The notes under the pieces were generated by a model. That model was not told the DNA's origin. It searched no databases and saw only the letters and a program-made list of their open reading frames with translations. This document shows positions 53,685 to 62,108 of a stretch of 64,000 bases of DNA, piece after piece; the stretch's first letter is position 1, and each line of letters starts with the position of its first letter. The stretch is taken from positions 62,001-126,000 of the forward strand of contig CAYYVT010000187.1 in NCBI GenBank assembly GCA_964475215.1, given 5' to 3'. The DNA comes from DATKKG01 sp964475215 (GTDB lineage: Archaea; Thermoproteota; Nitrososphaeria; Conexivisphaerales; DTJL01). A program made the position numbers and the translations under genes.

Positions 53685-54182
53685 TTGAGCGGAGCAATGC
53701 CCAGCCTTCCAGACCCAGAGATTGACGCGATGGCCCAGAGGATTATGACCGAGATAGAACGCACCAATTCCAGGGAGCTGGCGAACTCCGACGAAATGAT
53801 AAAGATCCTGCACCTGACTAACGCGCATCACGCAAGGGTGCTCCTCGAGCACGCCGATGAAGCTCCTACAGAACACGAAAGGGACATTGGAAAGAAGGCC
53901 GTGGTGCAGGCCTTGCTGGTTTCGACCTGGCACACTAGGCTTTACTTCATCATAAGGTCGTTCATCATGGGGATCCTCAGCGCCTGTCTTACACTGACCT
54001 TCGTGCTGATATTTCACGCCATAACCCTGAGCCTAGAGATTCCGCTCGGCATCTTCTCATTCGTATTCTCGCTGGCCGTGTCGCGGCTCCTGGACGTGGA
54101 GATAGTAAAAGCCACAAGAGACGTCGTGGAGTTCCTGAATGGCCATACCGGCTTAAGGGGCTTCATCCTCGGTCACTTCTAG
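53685..54182 (+). CDS. Hypothetical membrane protein with soluble N-terminal domain
   Basis: 165 residues. The N-terminal 80 residues are helical and acidic with several His (NAHHARVLLEHADE). Two hydrophobic helices follow (about 89-110 and 115-135), then a short cytoplasmic end. Not recognised. TTG 53685 or ATG 53697 could start it. Confidence 0.6.
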   Translation: MSGAMPSLPDPEIDAMAQRIMTEIERTNSRELANSDEMIKILHLTNAHHARVLLEHADEAPTEHERDIGKKAVVQALLVSTWHTRLYFIIRSFIMGILSACLTLTFVLIFHAITLSLEIPLGIFSFVFSLAVSRLLDVEIVKATRDVVEFLNGHTGLRGFILGHF

Positions 54183-54353
54183 GCTGGCAGCACCTGCAGC
54201 TATCCCTAGACACCTGTCTACGAATCATTGCTATCTAAAGACGAGCTTTCCCGACAGGCCCGCTCCCGCTGCAGAACTCTTTTATGCCGCTAAATAGCTA
54301 AGAAGTTGTGCATTAAGCGATGCGTCTGACCCCTTTCGGTCGGTGTGGTCCGC

Positions 54354-56225
54354 ATGGTTGATTCTACACTGATTTTGGACGGCGCCAAAGATCAGAAGCT
54401 CCTACTTCTGGGGAACGAGGCCGTGGTAAGAGGGGGACTTGAGTCCGGATTCTCCGTGTTCACATCCTACCCGGGCACGCCCGCCTCTGAGATACTTGAC
54501 GTGGCCGCCACGATTTCGAAGGAAGCGGGGATCTACGCGGAATACTCGGTCAACGAGAAGGTCGCCATCGATACGGCCGCGGGCGCCGCGATGAGCGGGT
54601 TGAGGGCCATGACTTCCATGAAGCATGTCGGCCTGAACGTGGCCTCTGATACCTTCATGGCCCTCCCATACTTTTCCCCGAAGTCCGCGCTCGTCGTCGT
54701 TGTGGCGGACGATCCCTCAGCCTACAGCAGCCAGACCGAACAGGACTCCCGGAATTACGGTTACTTCGCTAACGTCCCCATGCTCGAACCTTCAGACCCT
54801 CAGGAGGCCAAGGACTGCATCGTAAGGTCCGCCGAGATATCCGAATCTGTCGAGCTTCCCGTCCTCGTGAGGCTCGACATACGGGTCAGCCACGTCAGGG
54901 GGCCTGTCGTGCTGGGAGAGCTGAGAGCCCCTCCTCCGAGGAAGGAGTTCGTCAAGGAGAGGGGGAGGTACTTGGCCATACCCCCCTACCCGGTCAAGGC
55001 CCACGAAGCCCTCTTGGAGAAGATGGAGCGGTGCAAGGGAATCAGCAACTCTCCTGAGTTCGTGAAGCTCATCGACCGAGGCTCCGATTACGGGGTCATC
55101 TGCTCCGGTTCAGCGGCCACATACGTCTTGGACGCGGACGTTCCGGCGCCGCTGCGGCCCGACGTGCTCAAGATGCTGATGGTCAACCCGCTTCCGGAGG
55201 AAGCGATAGTAGAATTCCTCGCATCTCACAAGAAGGTCCTGGTGGTTGAGGAGCTGGACCCGGTCTTCGAGACGCGAATCAAGGAGCTCGCCTATGATAA
55301 TGGTCTGAAGACCATGATACTCGGGAAGGGCGTCGGCATCCCCTCGGCCGGCGAGCTGGTGCCTGCTGACGTAAGCTGCGCCATATCCGCGCTGGTAGGA
55401 GTTCCTCAACCAAAGAAGGCTAGCCGCCCTGCGCCGTCGGGCCCCGCTCGGCCACCTGTGTTCTGCGCAGGATGCCCTCACCGGGCATCGATGTATCTGA
55501 TTAAAACCCTCGCTGGCAAGAACAGGGTCGTCGTGACCGACATCGGATGTTACGGCATGGGCTCGCTGGCTCCGACGGAGGTCGGCGACGTCCTCCTTGA
55601 CATGGGGTTCAGCATAGGTGCTGCAGGAGGCTTCGCCATAGGGAGCAAGCTCAAGCCCCTAGCGGTCATCGGGGACTCCACGTTTCTGCATGCCGGCATA
55701 CCGGCACTCATAAACGCCGTATGGAACAGGCACGACCTTGCCCTAATCATACTGGATAACTACATCACCGCCATGACCGGCCTTCAGCCCAACCCCTCCA
55801 GCGGCCTTGATTCCCAGCTTCAGCCCACAGATGGGGTCTCCTTGGAGGAACTCGTCAGAGCCTGCGGGGTCAAGAACCTCAGAATCCTCAGTCCAATGAA
55901 CGTAAAGCAGTCCAAAAAGGAGATCCGCGAGATGCTCGACGAGAAGGGCGTCTCCGTAATGATATTGAGACAGCCATGCGCCCTCCTGGCGAGTCAACAG
56001 CTGAAGGCCTCGGGCCAGGCTGCCACTCCCTACGAGATAGTAGCGGAGAACTGCAACAACTGCAACGCCTGCTTGGTCCTCGCCAGCTGCCCCGCTCTCA
56101 TCCCGGCGGGTGGCGTGACCGAAGGAGCTTCGGAAAAGGTCACGATCGACCCAGCCTCCTGCACTGGCTGCGGCTTCTGCGCGGAAATCTGTCCTTACGA
56201 CGCCATTGTACGGGGAGGGGAGTGA
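54354..56225 (+). CDS. iorA: Indolepyruvate ferredoxin oxidoreductase, alpha subunit
   Basis: About 623 residues. It oxidises aryl pyruvates from aromatic amino acids to aryl-acetyl-CoA with ferredoxin as acceptor. The N-terminal pyrimidine domain (SYPGTPASEILD), the TPP-binding domain (DIGCYGMGSLAP; GDSTFLHAGIPALINAVWN) and a C-terminal 8Fe ferredoxin domain (CNNCNACLVLASC, then CTGCGFCAEIC) appear in order. ATG 54354 is used; GTG 54345 is also possible given the TATA element near 54314. Products could feed acd for ATP synthesis. Confidence 0.95.
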   Translation: MVDSTLILDGAKDQKLLLLGNEAVVRGGLESGFSVFTSYPGTPASEILDVAATISKEAGIYAEYSVNEKVAIDTAAGAAMSGLRAMTSMKHVGLNVASDTFMALPYFSPKSALVVVVADDPSAYSSQTEQDSRNYGYFANVPMLEPSDPQEAKDCIVRSAEISESVELPVLVRLDIRVSHVRGPVVLGELRAPPPRKEFVKERGRYLAIPPYPVKAHEALLEKMERCKGISNSPEFVKLIDRGSDYGVICSGSAATYVLDADVPAPLRPDVLKMLMVNPLPEEAIVEFLASHKKVLVVEELDPVFETRIKELAYDNGLKTMILGKGVGIPSAGELVPADVSCAISALVGVPQPKKASRPAPSGPARPPVFCAGCPHRASMYLIKTLAGKNRVVVTDIGCYGMGSLAPTEVGDVLLDMGFSIGAAGGFAIGSKLKPLAVIGDSTFLHAGIPALINAVWNRHDLALIILDNYITAMTGLQPNPSSGLDSQLQPTDGVSLEELVRACGVKNLRILSPMNVKQSKKEIREMLDEKGVSVMILRQPCALLASQQLKASGQAATPYEIVAENCNNCNACLVLASCPALIPAGGVTEGASEKVTIDPASCTGCGFCAEICPYDAIVRGGE

Positions 56226-56845
56226 AGCTGGAGAAGCCGCTTTCTGTAGTCGTGTCGGGTGTAGGGGGCCAGGGTGTCCTCCTTACCTCGGAGATCCTAG
56301 GGAACGCCGCCATGCTCTCCGGCCTCGACGTAAGGGTCACTGAGACTCACGGCCTCAGCCAGAGGGGAGGGTCGCTGGTGTCGTGCGTTCGGTTTGGCAA
56401 GGAGGTGCACTCGCCCCTCGTCGACTACAGAGGGGCCGACTACATCATCTCGATGGAGCTCCTCGAAGCTGCCAAGTGTTCGATTTACGCGGGAGAAGAG
56501 ACCGTGCACATAGTAAGTACGCTCCAGATTCCACCGGTGACTGTGCTCAGCGGCAAGGCGAAGTATCCGCCCTCCAAAGAGCTCATGTCGTCGGTGGCCG
56601 ACAGCTGCAAGAAGGCCTATTTCGTCGACGCAGCGGGGATGGCTACGAAGGCCGGAAGGAGCCTCTATCAGAACGCTGTCCTTTTGGGGTTTTTCGCCGG
56701 GGTCACCGACGGTCTCATCGGGAGAGAGGACTACGCCAAGGCCTTACAAATCCTGGTCCCGGCGAAATATGTGGCCCCGAACTTGAAGGCGTTCGACATG
56801 GGGCTCCAAGCCTTCCTCGGCGAATCGCCCGGCCAAAGGCTTTAA
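56222..56845 (+). CDS. iorB: Indolepyruvate ferredoxin oxidoreductase, beta subunit
   Basis: 207 residues, gamma-type domain of 2-oxoacid:ferredoxin oxidoreductases. VVSGVGGQGVLLTSEILG and THGLSQRGGSLVSCVR are diagnostic. GTG 56222 overlaps the iorA stop (GTGA); upstream in-frame sequence back to 55976 is read-through of iorA in another frame and is dismissed. Confidence 0.93.
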   Translation: MKLEKPLSVVVSGVGGQGVLLTSEILGNAAMLSGLDVRVTETHGLSQRGGSLVSCVRFGKEVHSPLVDYRGADYIISMELLEAAKCSIYAGEETVHIVSTLQIPPVTVLSGKAKYPPSKELMSSVADSCKKAYFVDAAGMATKAGRSLYQNAVLLGFFAGVTDGLIGREDYAKALQILVPAKYVAPNLKAFDMGLQAFLGESPGQRL

Positions 56846-56847
56846 CG
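56839..56847 (+). promoter_or_regulatory. TATA box of the 2-hydroxyacid dehydrogenase gene
   Basis: GCTTTAACG overlaps the iorB stop codon and is centred 27 bases before ATG 56870, so the dehydrogenase can be transcribed separately from iorAB. Confidence 0.5.
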
Positions 56848-56869
56848 AAGATTGCCTACACGTGGCCCC

Positions 56870-57886
56870 ATGAAGCCCAAGGTACTGTTGACCTTTAGGT
56901 TGCCGCAGGCAGGGCTGAACAGGCTCGCCCTAACGCTGGGCGAGGCCCCGGCCGTCCCAACACGCTTCCCCAGGATGGGGAGGGAGGAGATTCTCGAAGG
57001 CATCGGCGTTGCCGATGCCCTCCTATGCAACCCCTACTGCAAGGTTGACTCGGAGCTTCTCGCTAGGGCCGAGAAGCTCAAGGTGGTCTCGACCTTCAGC
57101 GTAGGCTATGACCACATCGACATCCCCGAAGCTACGCGCTTGGGCGTCTATGTGACCCACACCCCCGACGTCCTGTCCGGAGCCGTCGCCGACGTGGCTT
57201 GGGGCCTGCTTTTGGCCGCTTCCAGGCACATGGTGGCGGGCGATAGGTACGTGAGAGATGGCCATTGGAAGACGGACAGCGACCTTGGCTTCATGATGGG
57301 CCATGACTTCTATGGGATGACCCTTGGGATTGTGGGAGCGGGGCGGATTGGGGCCGAGGTGGCCAAGAGGGGGAGAGGCTTCGGCATGAGAATACTGTAC
57401 TACAGCAGGCACAGGAAGCATGCCCTCGAGGCCGAACTGGGAGCGGAGCGGGCAGACCTCTCTAAAGTATTATCCGGGTCAGACTACGTCTCCGTGAGCC
57501 TTTCGCTGAGCAAGGAAACGCATCACATGATTGGCCAGAAGGAGCTTTCCTTGATGAAGAGGAGCGCCGTCTTGGTGAACACCAGTAGGGGGGCTGTCAT
57601 CGACGAAGCGGCGCTGATTGCTGCCCTGAAGGAGCGTAGGATCGCCGGCGCCGGCCTCGACGTCTTCGAGGTGGAACCCCTCCCTCTGGATTCGCCTTTT
57701 CTCTCACTAGACAACGTCGTCCTCCTCCCCCATTCGGCCAGCGCCACCGCTGAGACAAGAGACAGGATGGCGGTGCTGGCGGCCCAGAACCTCATCGACG
57801 TGCTGAGGGGAAAGAGGCCAAAGGCGCTCCTTAATGCTGGTGTCCTCTCTGTGAGACCATTGCGCAGTATCAAGATGCTCTCCTGA
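56870..57886 (+). CDS. D-2-hydroxyacid dehydrogenase (glyoxylate/hydroxypyruvate reductase-like)
   Basis: About 338 residues. The NAD(P) site GIVGAGRIGAEVAKRGRGFG, catalytic Arg in NTSRGAVIDE, Glu in DVFEVEP and His in LLPHSASAT are intact. It reduces a 2-oxoacid to the D-hydroxyacid. Next to iorAB it may dispose of aryl pyruvates or act on glyoxylate; sequence does not decide. ATG 56870 fits the promoter; the frame begins at 56852. Confidence 0.92.
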   Translation: MKPKVLLTFRLPQAGLNRLALTLGEAPAVPTRFPRMGREEILEGIGVADALLCNPYCKVDSELLARAEKLKVVSTFSVGYDHIDIPEATRLGVYVTHTPDVLSGAVADVAWGLLLAASRHMVAGDRYVRDGHWKTDSDLGFMMGHDFYGMTLGIVGAGRIGAEVAKRGRGFGMRILYYSRHRKHALEAELGAERADLSKVLSGSDYVSVSLSLSKETHHMIGQKELSLMKRSAVLVNTSRGAVIDEAALIAALKERRIAGAGLDVFEVEPLPLDSPFLSLDNVVLLPHSASATAETRDRMAVLAAQNLIDVLRGKRPKALLNAGVLSVRPLRSIKMLS

Positions 57887-57914
57887 AGGGCCCAATGACC
57901 TCCGGTACGTCTGG

Positions 57915-58230
57915 GAGTGAGGATGTTTCCTGGCCATAGCCCTCCTTCTGTTCTAGGCGGGATTCAGCTGAGAGGTCTACCCGGGCTTACAGCAGTGAGC
58001 CTGTCATCAGCCCCATTTGACCTTGCTCCACGCGGGGTGGCCGTTTCATCCCTCATCCAGGACCTTCTCCGGCATTCCTGCCTTCATCGCGTTCCTGGCG
58101 CGGGTGTCGTTTCTGTTCCAGAGCCAGCGGTCTCCCGCTGCGTTTCTCAACGCCGCGTCTCCTGCACGGAGGGAGGAGCTTCCTCAGGGCTGTTCGCCCC
58201 GAACCTGCCCACCAGCTCACATCCTCGGGC
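57915..58230 (-). ncRNA. rnpB: RNase P RNA
   Basis: The 373-base gap holds RNase P RNA on the minus strand. P1 pairs GAGGATGT (58226-58219) with ACATCCTC (57926-57919). P2 pairs AGCCCT (58191-58186) with AGGGCT (57943-57938). Directly after P2 comes GAGGAAGCTCC (conserved region I, usually GAGGAAAGTCC), and directly before its 3' strand comes ACAGAA (57951-57946, conserved region V). The near-universal AGCAAGGTCAAAT lies at 58027-58015. A TATA box at 58251-58260 sets the 5' end near 58230. About 315 nt; ends approximate. Confidence 0.92.
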
Positions 58231-58250
58231 TAGCTCCGCCGGTTCCCACG

Positions 58251-58260
58251 ATTTAAACAT
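58251..58260 (-). promoter_or_regulatory. TATA box of rnpB
   Basis: ATGTTTAAAT on the minus strand. It overlaps the last codons of tsr3, which is transcribed in the same direction, so rnpB has its own promoter. Confidence 0.6.
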
Positions 58261-58799
58261 TAAACGAGGCCTATTTCCTGCATGAACATCCTTTGGGCCT
58301 CCACCACCTGGGCGCTCGATTCGGCCTCCCCATAGGCTTCGAGGTATCTCCTGTTAAGCTCGAAAAAAGAGTGCCCCCACCTAAACGAGCTCATAATCTC
58401 CTCAGCCTGCTCCCGAAGACCGATGATGAACAAAGCCGATGCCAGAGCTTCGGCGGTGGAGAGGTTCACCGGTATCCCATAGTTAGTCGGATTCGCTGCC
58501 ACAAGGTACGGGAGAGCCCTGCGGCGGTCACCCCTCCAGCTCGCTCCCCTGAAGGACTCGAGCGCCTTCTTCCAGCTGGCGTCGATGGCGGTCAGCCCCT
58601 GTGAAAGCACAATCTCGCTGTCCGATCGGGATATGGACCTACTGCAATACGGGTCGAGGAGGAGGCCGCGCCTGCTGTGTAGTGGAAGATATTCGACCAT
58701 GCCCAGCCGCTTGAGCTTGGAAGCAGTGCACTTGGTCGGATCGTCCTGTCGCAGATGGAGCACGAACAGTTTAACGCTTGCCACCCTCTCATTGTTCAA
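58260..58799 (-). CDS. tsr3: Tsr3: 16S rRNA aminocarboxypropyltransferase
   Basis: About 179 residues. Tsr3 transfers the aminocarboxypropyl group of AdoMet to a modified uridine near the P site of small-subunit rRNA. Family features: LHLRQDDPTKCTASKL, GLTAIDASWKKA, LPYLVAANPTNYG, then LSTAEALASALF. The frame extends to TTG 58820, but the TATA-like element at 58822-58830 places the transcript start at TTG 58799. It lies just upstream of RNase P RNA on the same strand. Confidence 0.92.
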   Translation of the reverse strand: MNNERVASVKLFVLHLRQDDPTKCTASKLKRLGMVEYLPLHSRRGLLLDPYCSRSISRSDSEIVLSQGLTAIDASWKKALESFRGASWRGDRRRALPYLVAANPTNYGIPVNLSTAEALASALFIIGLREQAEEIMSSFRWGHSFFELNRRYLEAYGEAESSAQVVEAQRMFMQEIGLV

Positions 58800-58862
58800 T
58801 TTTTTCTGCGTTTCTCCCAAATGCTTAAAATCAACTTCTATTAATGTGATTGGCTGATAAGT

Positions 58863-59096
58863 TTGCCGAAGGCTTTCGTTCTAATCAACGCCGACCTGGG
58901 TGCGGAGGAGGAGCTTGTCGCCGAGCTCAAGAAGATTACGAACGTGACCGAGGTCTATGTTGTCTATGGCGTATATGACTTGATCTCGAAGGTCGAAGCC
59001 GACACCATGGAGAAGGTCAAGGAGACCATCACTTGGCACATTAGGCGCCTCGAGAAGGTCCGCTCAACGCTCACGATGATAGTCGTGGAAGAGTAG
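58863..59096 (+). CDS. Stand-alone Lrp/AsnC ligand-binding (RAM) domain protein
   Basis: 77 residues, a single ACT-like RAM domain (VYVVYGVYDLISKVEADT) without the DNA-binding half. Such proteins form amino-acid-sensing oligomers and may modulate full-length Lrp regulators. TTG 58863 is placed near the transcript start predicted from CTATTAATG upstream. Confidence 0.88.
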   Translation: MPKAFVLINADLGAEEELVAELKKITNVTEVYVVYGVYDLISKVEADTMEKVKETITWHIRRLEKVRSTLTMIVVEE

Positions 59097-59127
59097 CTTT
59101 CTGGTCATCGACTAGCGCTGCTAGGCC

Positions 59128-60309
59128 CTAGGGCTTCCTCCGCTGGCTCGCCCTGAGCGCCCTGTCGAAATCTTCCTCTGTCAGCGAGTAGTCCTCTATG
59201 CCGACGGACACCCTGATCATCGTTTCCGTTATCCCCAGTTCCTTCCTCTGCGCCTCCGAGATGCGCCTGTGGGATGTCTTCCCCGGGTGGGAGATGGTCG
59301 TCCCCACGCCCCCCAGAGACGGCGTAAGGGTCACCCTCTTCAGCGCCTTCACGAAGGAGTCTGCTTCCGCCAGCCTTCCTTTAAGTGTAAACGAAAGCAT
59401 CCAGCCGTACATTCCATCAGAGAATATCCTCTTCGCGAGCGCGTGTTGGGGGTGCGATTCAAGGCCCGGGTAGAACACATGCTCCACCTCTTCTCTTCCC
59501 TCAAGGTACTTGGCGAGCCTCATTGCGTTCCTGCAACTCTCCTCGGTCCTCACCTTCCAAGTCAGCAAGCTCCTGTTCGCCAGCCAGCTATCGAAGGGCC
59601 CGGGGATCGCCCCAAGCACGATATTGAATTGGTAGGCCCTCTCGATCACCTTCGAGCCTCCGCAAAGTAGGCCTATCGTCAGGTCATGATGACCCCCTAG
59701 GGATTTCGTTCCGCTGTGCATCACGACGTCGGCCCCCAGGTCCAGAGGCCTGATGACGAAGGGGCTAGCGAACGTGTTGTCGACGATGAGCAGGGACCCC
59801 GCCTCCTCCGCAGCCCGTGCCAATTCCTTCAGGTCACACACCTTCATCGTTGGGTTCGAGATGGTCTCCACGAGGACGATTTTCGCCCCTTCCCTTTTCA
59901 TGGCGTTTTCAAAGGTGGAAACGTCGGTGGAGTCCGAAAACGTCGTCTTTATGCCGAACCTTGGGAGTTCCCTGCCCAGCAGCAGGAGTGTCCCGCCATA
60001 CAAATCAGGTGACGCCACGATGTGATCGCCCTTCCCAACGCTCGAAGCGATTGCCACGAAGAGGGAGGCCATCCCAGAAGAGCAAGCCATCCCTCTGTCC
60101 GCGTGCTCCAGTTCGGCGACCTTCTTGGCCAGCTCGTCAGAATTGGGGAGTCCGTCCCTGCCATAGACATAGCTACCTGGAGCTCTCCCCTCATAGTGGT
60201 CGTCGAGGCTACCCAAGTTGGGGAAATTGTACACCGCTGTCTGCACAATCGGAGTTGACCAGGGAACAATCGCACCCACATCTCCGTGACTTCTCTTCCG
60301 TCGGGCCAT
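59128..60309 (-). CDS. Cystathionine gamma-synthase/lyase family PLP enzyme
   Basis: About 393 residues of the Cys/Met metabolism family. YGRDGLPNSDELAKKVAELE, the Schiff-base Lys in HSGTKSLGGH, and SLGGVGTTISHP near the C-terminus are typical. Synthase (MetB), cystathionine lyase and methionine gamma-lyase are not separable by eye. The frame extends to TTG 60369, which lies in the TATA element; ATG 60309 is the first good start after the predicted transcript start. Confidence 0.88.
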   Translation of the reverse strand: MARRKRSHGDVGAIVPWSTPIVQTAVYNFPNLGSLDDHYEGRAPGSYVYGRDGLPNSDELAKKVAELEHADRGMACSSGMASLFVAIASSVGKGDHIVASPDLYGGTLLLLGRELPRFGIKTTFSDSTDVSTFENAMKREGAKIVLVETISNPTMKVCDLKELARAAEEAGSLLIVDNTFASPFVIRPLDLGADVVMHSGTKSLGGHHDLTIGLLCGGSKVIERAYQFNIVLGAIPGPFDSWLANRSLLTWKVRTEESCRNAMRLAKYLEGREEVEHVFYPGLESHPQHALAKRIFSDGMYGWMLSFTLKGRLAEADSFVKALKRVTLTPSLGGVGTTISHPGKTSHRRISEAQRKELGITETMIRVSVGIEDYSLTEEDFDRALRASQRRKP

Positions 60310-60365
60310 GCCCAGAGCCGCAGGCGTTCTTTCTAATAAAGTGAGTTTCTGACCGGTCGACACGC

Positions 60366-60375
60366 TCAAATAAGG
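60366..60375. promoter_or_regulatory. TATA element shared by tiaS and the divergent PLP gene
   Basis: TCAAATAAGG. Rightward its centre is 26-27 bases from GTG 60397 of tiaS. Leftward it predicts transcription about 35 bases before ATG 60309. Confidence 0.5.
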
Positions 60376-60396
60376 AGAATCGTGGTTTTACCCTCC

Positions 60397-61689
60397 GTGC
60401 AGAGCCTCCCCCTTCTCCATATCGGGATCGACGACACCGACTCCTCCGAGGGGATGTGCACGACCTACCTTGCGGCGGTGCTGATGGACGAGATAGAGGA
60501 GAGGCATGGATTGCAACTAGACGGCTTCCCAAGGCTCATCCGCTTAAACCCTAACTGCCCCTACAAAACGAGGGGCAACGCGGCCCTCTCCTTTCGGCTC
60601 CGAATCCCTCCCGAAGTCATCCCCATCATCCAGGAGCTTGTCCTGAAGAGGGTGGAAGAGATGGCCATGCTGGAGGACGAAGGGACGGAATCCGGTGTGG
60701 CCTTCTACGTCGGCGAAGAAGTGCCCGTCCTCCTGGGGGAGTTCTCATCCCGTGTCGTAAAGGAGATGGTCACCATGGAGGAGGCCGAAGAGGTAGCAGA
60801 TGCTCTCCACATCGAACTCCACAAGTTCAAGTTCGGACGGGGTATCATAGGCGCCCTAGCTGCCATCGGTAATAGGCTCGAGTATGGGAGGACCTACGAG
60901 CTCATCGCCTATCGCACCCCCAAATTCATCGGGACTCGAAGAGAGATGGAAAGGGGATCCGTCGAGGCCATGAACGAGGCGACATATCCCTTCACGTTCG
61001 ACAACCTAGACGCGAACACCGGCGAAGTTAGAATCATGCCGCACACCCCCTGCCCGGTTTACTTTGGCATCAGGGCATTCAAACCGGAGTATCTGGAGCG
61101 CGCCTATGGAATGGTCAGACCCCTCCAGCCCGTCGAGCGCTTTCGGATTTACGAAACGAACCAAGGCACCGATGCTCACATCTCGGACGCCGTCGCGGGG
61201 AAGGTAAGGCCCCTGACCTCAGTCAAGGTGTGCGGCACCGTCTGCTCGGCACCCAGGACTATCAGGGGCGGCCATGTGATATTCAGGATCGAGGACGGCA
61301 GTGGCTCTGTCGACTGCGCCATTTACGAGCCCACCCGGGGCTTTCGGAACGTGGGAAAGGCTCTGGTCCAGGGGGACGTTGTAAGGGTCTACGGTGGTGC
61401 GAAGGAGAAGCCCGGTTCCCGACTTACCATCAACGTCGAGAAGATGGAGGTGCTCTCCCTGGTTCCGTTGACCATGAAGAAGAACCCCGCCTGTCCGAAG
61501 TGTGGTAAGACGATGAAGTCGGAGGGAAGGGGGAAGGGGTATCAGTGCCCTGCCTGCAAGTTCAAATCGACAGAGCCCGAGCAGCAGAAGATCACGGTCG
61601 AAAGGGATGTGTCGGTAGGCCTCTACGCTGCCCCACCCCGTGCCCGCCGCCACCTGAGCAAGCCGACCACGGCGCCCTACGAAGTCTAG
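60397..61689 (+). CDS. tiaS: tRNA(Ile2) 2-agmatinylcytidine synthetase TiaS
   Basis: About 430 residues. It modifies C34 of tRNA-Ile(CAU) with agmatine so that it reads AUA. Opening HIGIDDTDSSEGMCTTYL is diagnostic; a ferredoxin-like domain, an OB fold (VKVCGTVCSAPRTIRGGHVIF, split) and a C-terminal zinc ribbon (CPKCGKTM...CPACKF) follow. GTG 60397 fits the promoter exactly; GTG 60382 is the longest start. Located just upstream of the initiator tRNA. Confidence 0.94.
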   Translation: MQSLPLLHIGIDDTDSSEGMCTTYLAAVLMDEIEERHGLQLDGFPRLIRLNPNCPYKTRGNAALSFRLRIPPEVIPIIQELVLKRVEEMAMLEDEGTESGVAFYVGEEVPVLLGEFSSRVVKEMVTMEEAEEVADALHIELHKFKFGRGIIGALAAIGNRLEYGRTYELIAYRTPKFIGTRREMERGSVEAMNEATYPFTFDNLDANTGEVRIMPHTPCPVYFGIRAFKPEYLERAYGMVRPLQPVERFRIYETNQGTDAHISDAVAGKVRPLTSVKVCGTVCSAPRTIRGGHVIFRIEDGSGSVDCAIYEPTRGFRNVGKALVQGDVVRVYGGAKEKPGSRLTINVEKMEVLSLVPLTMKKNPACPKCGKTMKSEGRGKGYQCPACKFKSTEPEQQKITVERDVSVGLYAAPPRARRHLSKPTTAPYEV

Positions 61690-61746
61690 AATTCGGCACA
61701 CAAACCTTTAATACAGAACTGGCGACAAGCCCAGACGGACTTTCGT

Positions 61747-61841
61747 AGCGGGGTGGGGAAGCCAGGCCTATCCCGGCGGGCTCATAAGATGGTGTCATCT
61801 GAGGGACCCGCAGATCGGACGTCCAAATCGTCCCCCCGCTA
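61747..61841 (+). tRNA. Initiator tRNA-Met (CAT) with 19-nt intron
   Basis: Mature length 76 nt. The acceptor starts AGCGGGG and ends CCCCGCT-A, giving the A1:U72 pair of archaeal initiators. The anticodon stem GCGGG/CCCGC has the three G:C pairs needed for P-site entry. Loop CTCATA(intron)A, so the 19-nt intron (61787-61805) lies between positions 37 and 38, the canonical archaeal site; it can fold as AGATG-gtgt-CATCT. The T loop reads TCCAAAT instead of TTCAAAT, so U55 is replaced. CCA is not encoded. CTTTAATAC (61704-61712) is the likely TATA box. Confidence 0.9.
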
Positions 61842-61949
61842 CTTCAACCATGACGCACTGTGTAGTGTACTTCAATCATCCAAATGTTCCGCTATGCTCT
61901 CCGTCGCCGCGTTCCTCTGGCTTCACTTCTGCATTTGCGGAATCATTTG

Positions 61950-62108
61950 CTACCGGCCCCCGAAACGGCTGTACCGCGAGAGGGCTTCCTCCGGGCCTCC
62001 CGGCATGGGGCCAGCCTTCTTCTTGGCGCCCTTCTTCCCGCAGCGGCCCCTCTCCTTATGTTTCCGCAGGTTGCTCACCATCTTTCCACAGACGTCGCAG
62101 ACTGGCAC
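61950..62108 (-). CDS. Small C2H2-type zinc-finger protein
   Basis: 52 residues. The N-terminus VPVCDVCGKMVSNLRKHKERGRC contains Cys-x2-Cys and His-x5-Cys, a single zinc finger, followed by a Lys/Gly-rich basic tail that could bind nucleic acid. The frame continues to 62171, but GTG 62108 lies 27 bases from the TATA element at 62131-62140, predicting a leaderless mRNA. Tiny proteins of this kind occur in archaea; the role is unknown. Confidence 0.65.
   Translation of the reverse strand: MPVCDVCGKMVSNLRKHKERGRCGKKGAKKKAGPMPGGPEEALSRYSRFGGR

Noticed and set aside
57917..58285. Plus-strand reading frames over the gap after the hydroxyacid dehydrogenase
   Set aside because: The sequence is RNase P RNA on the minus strand; the frames have no family content.
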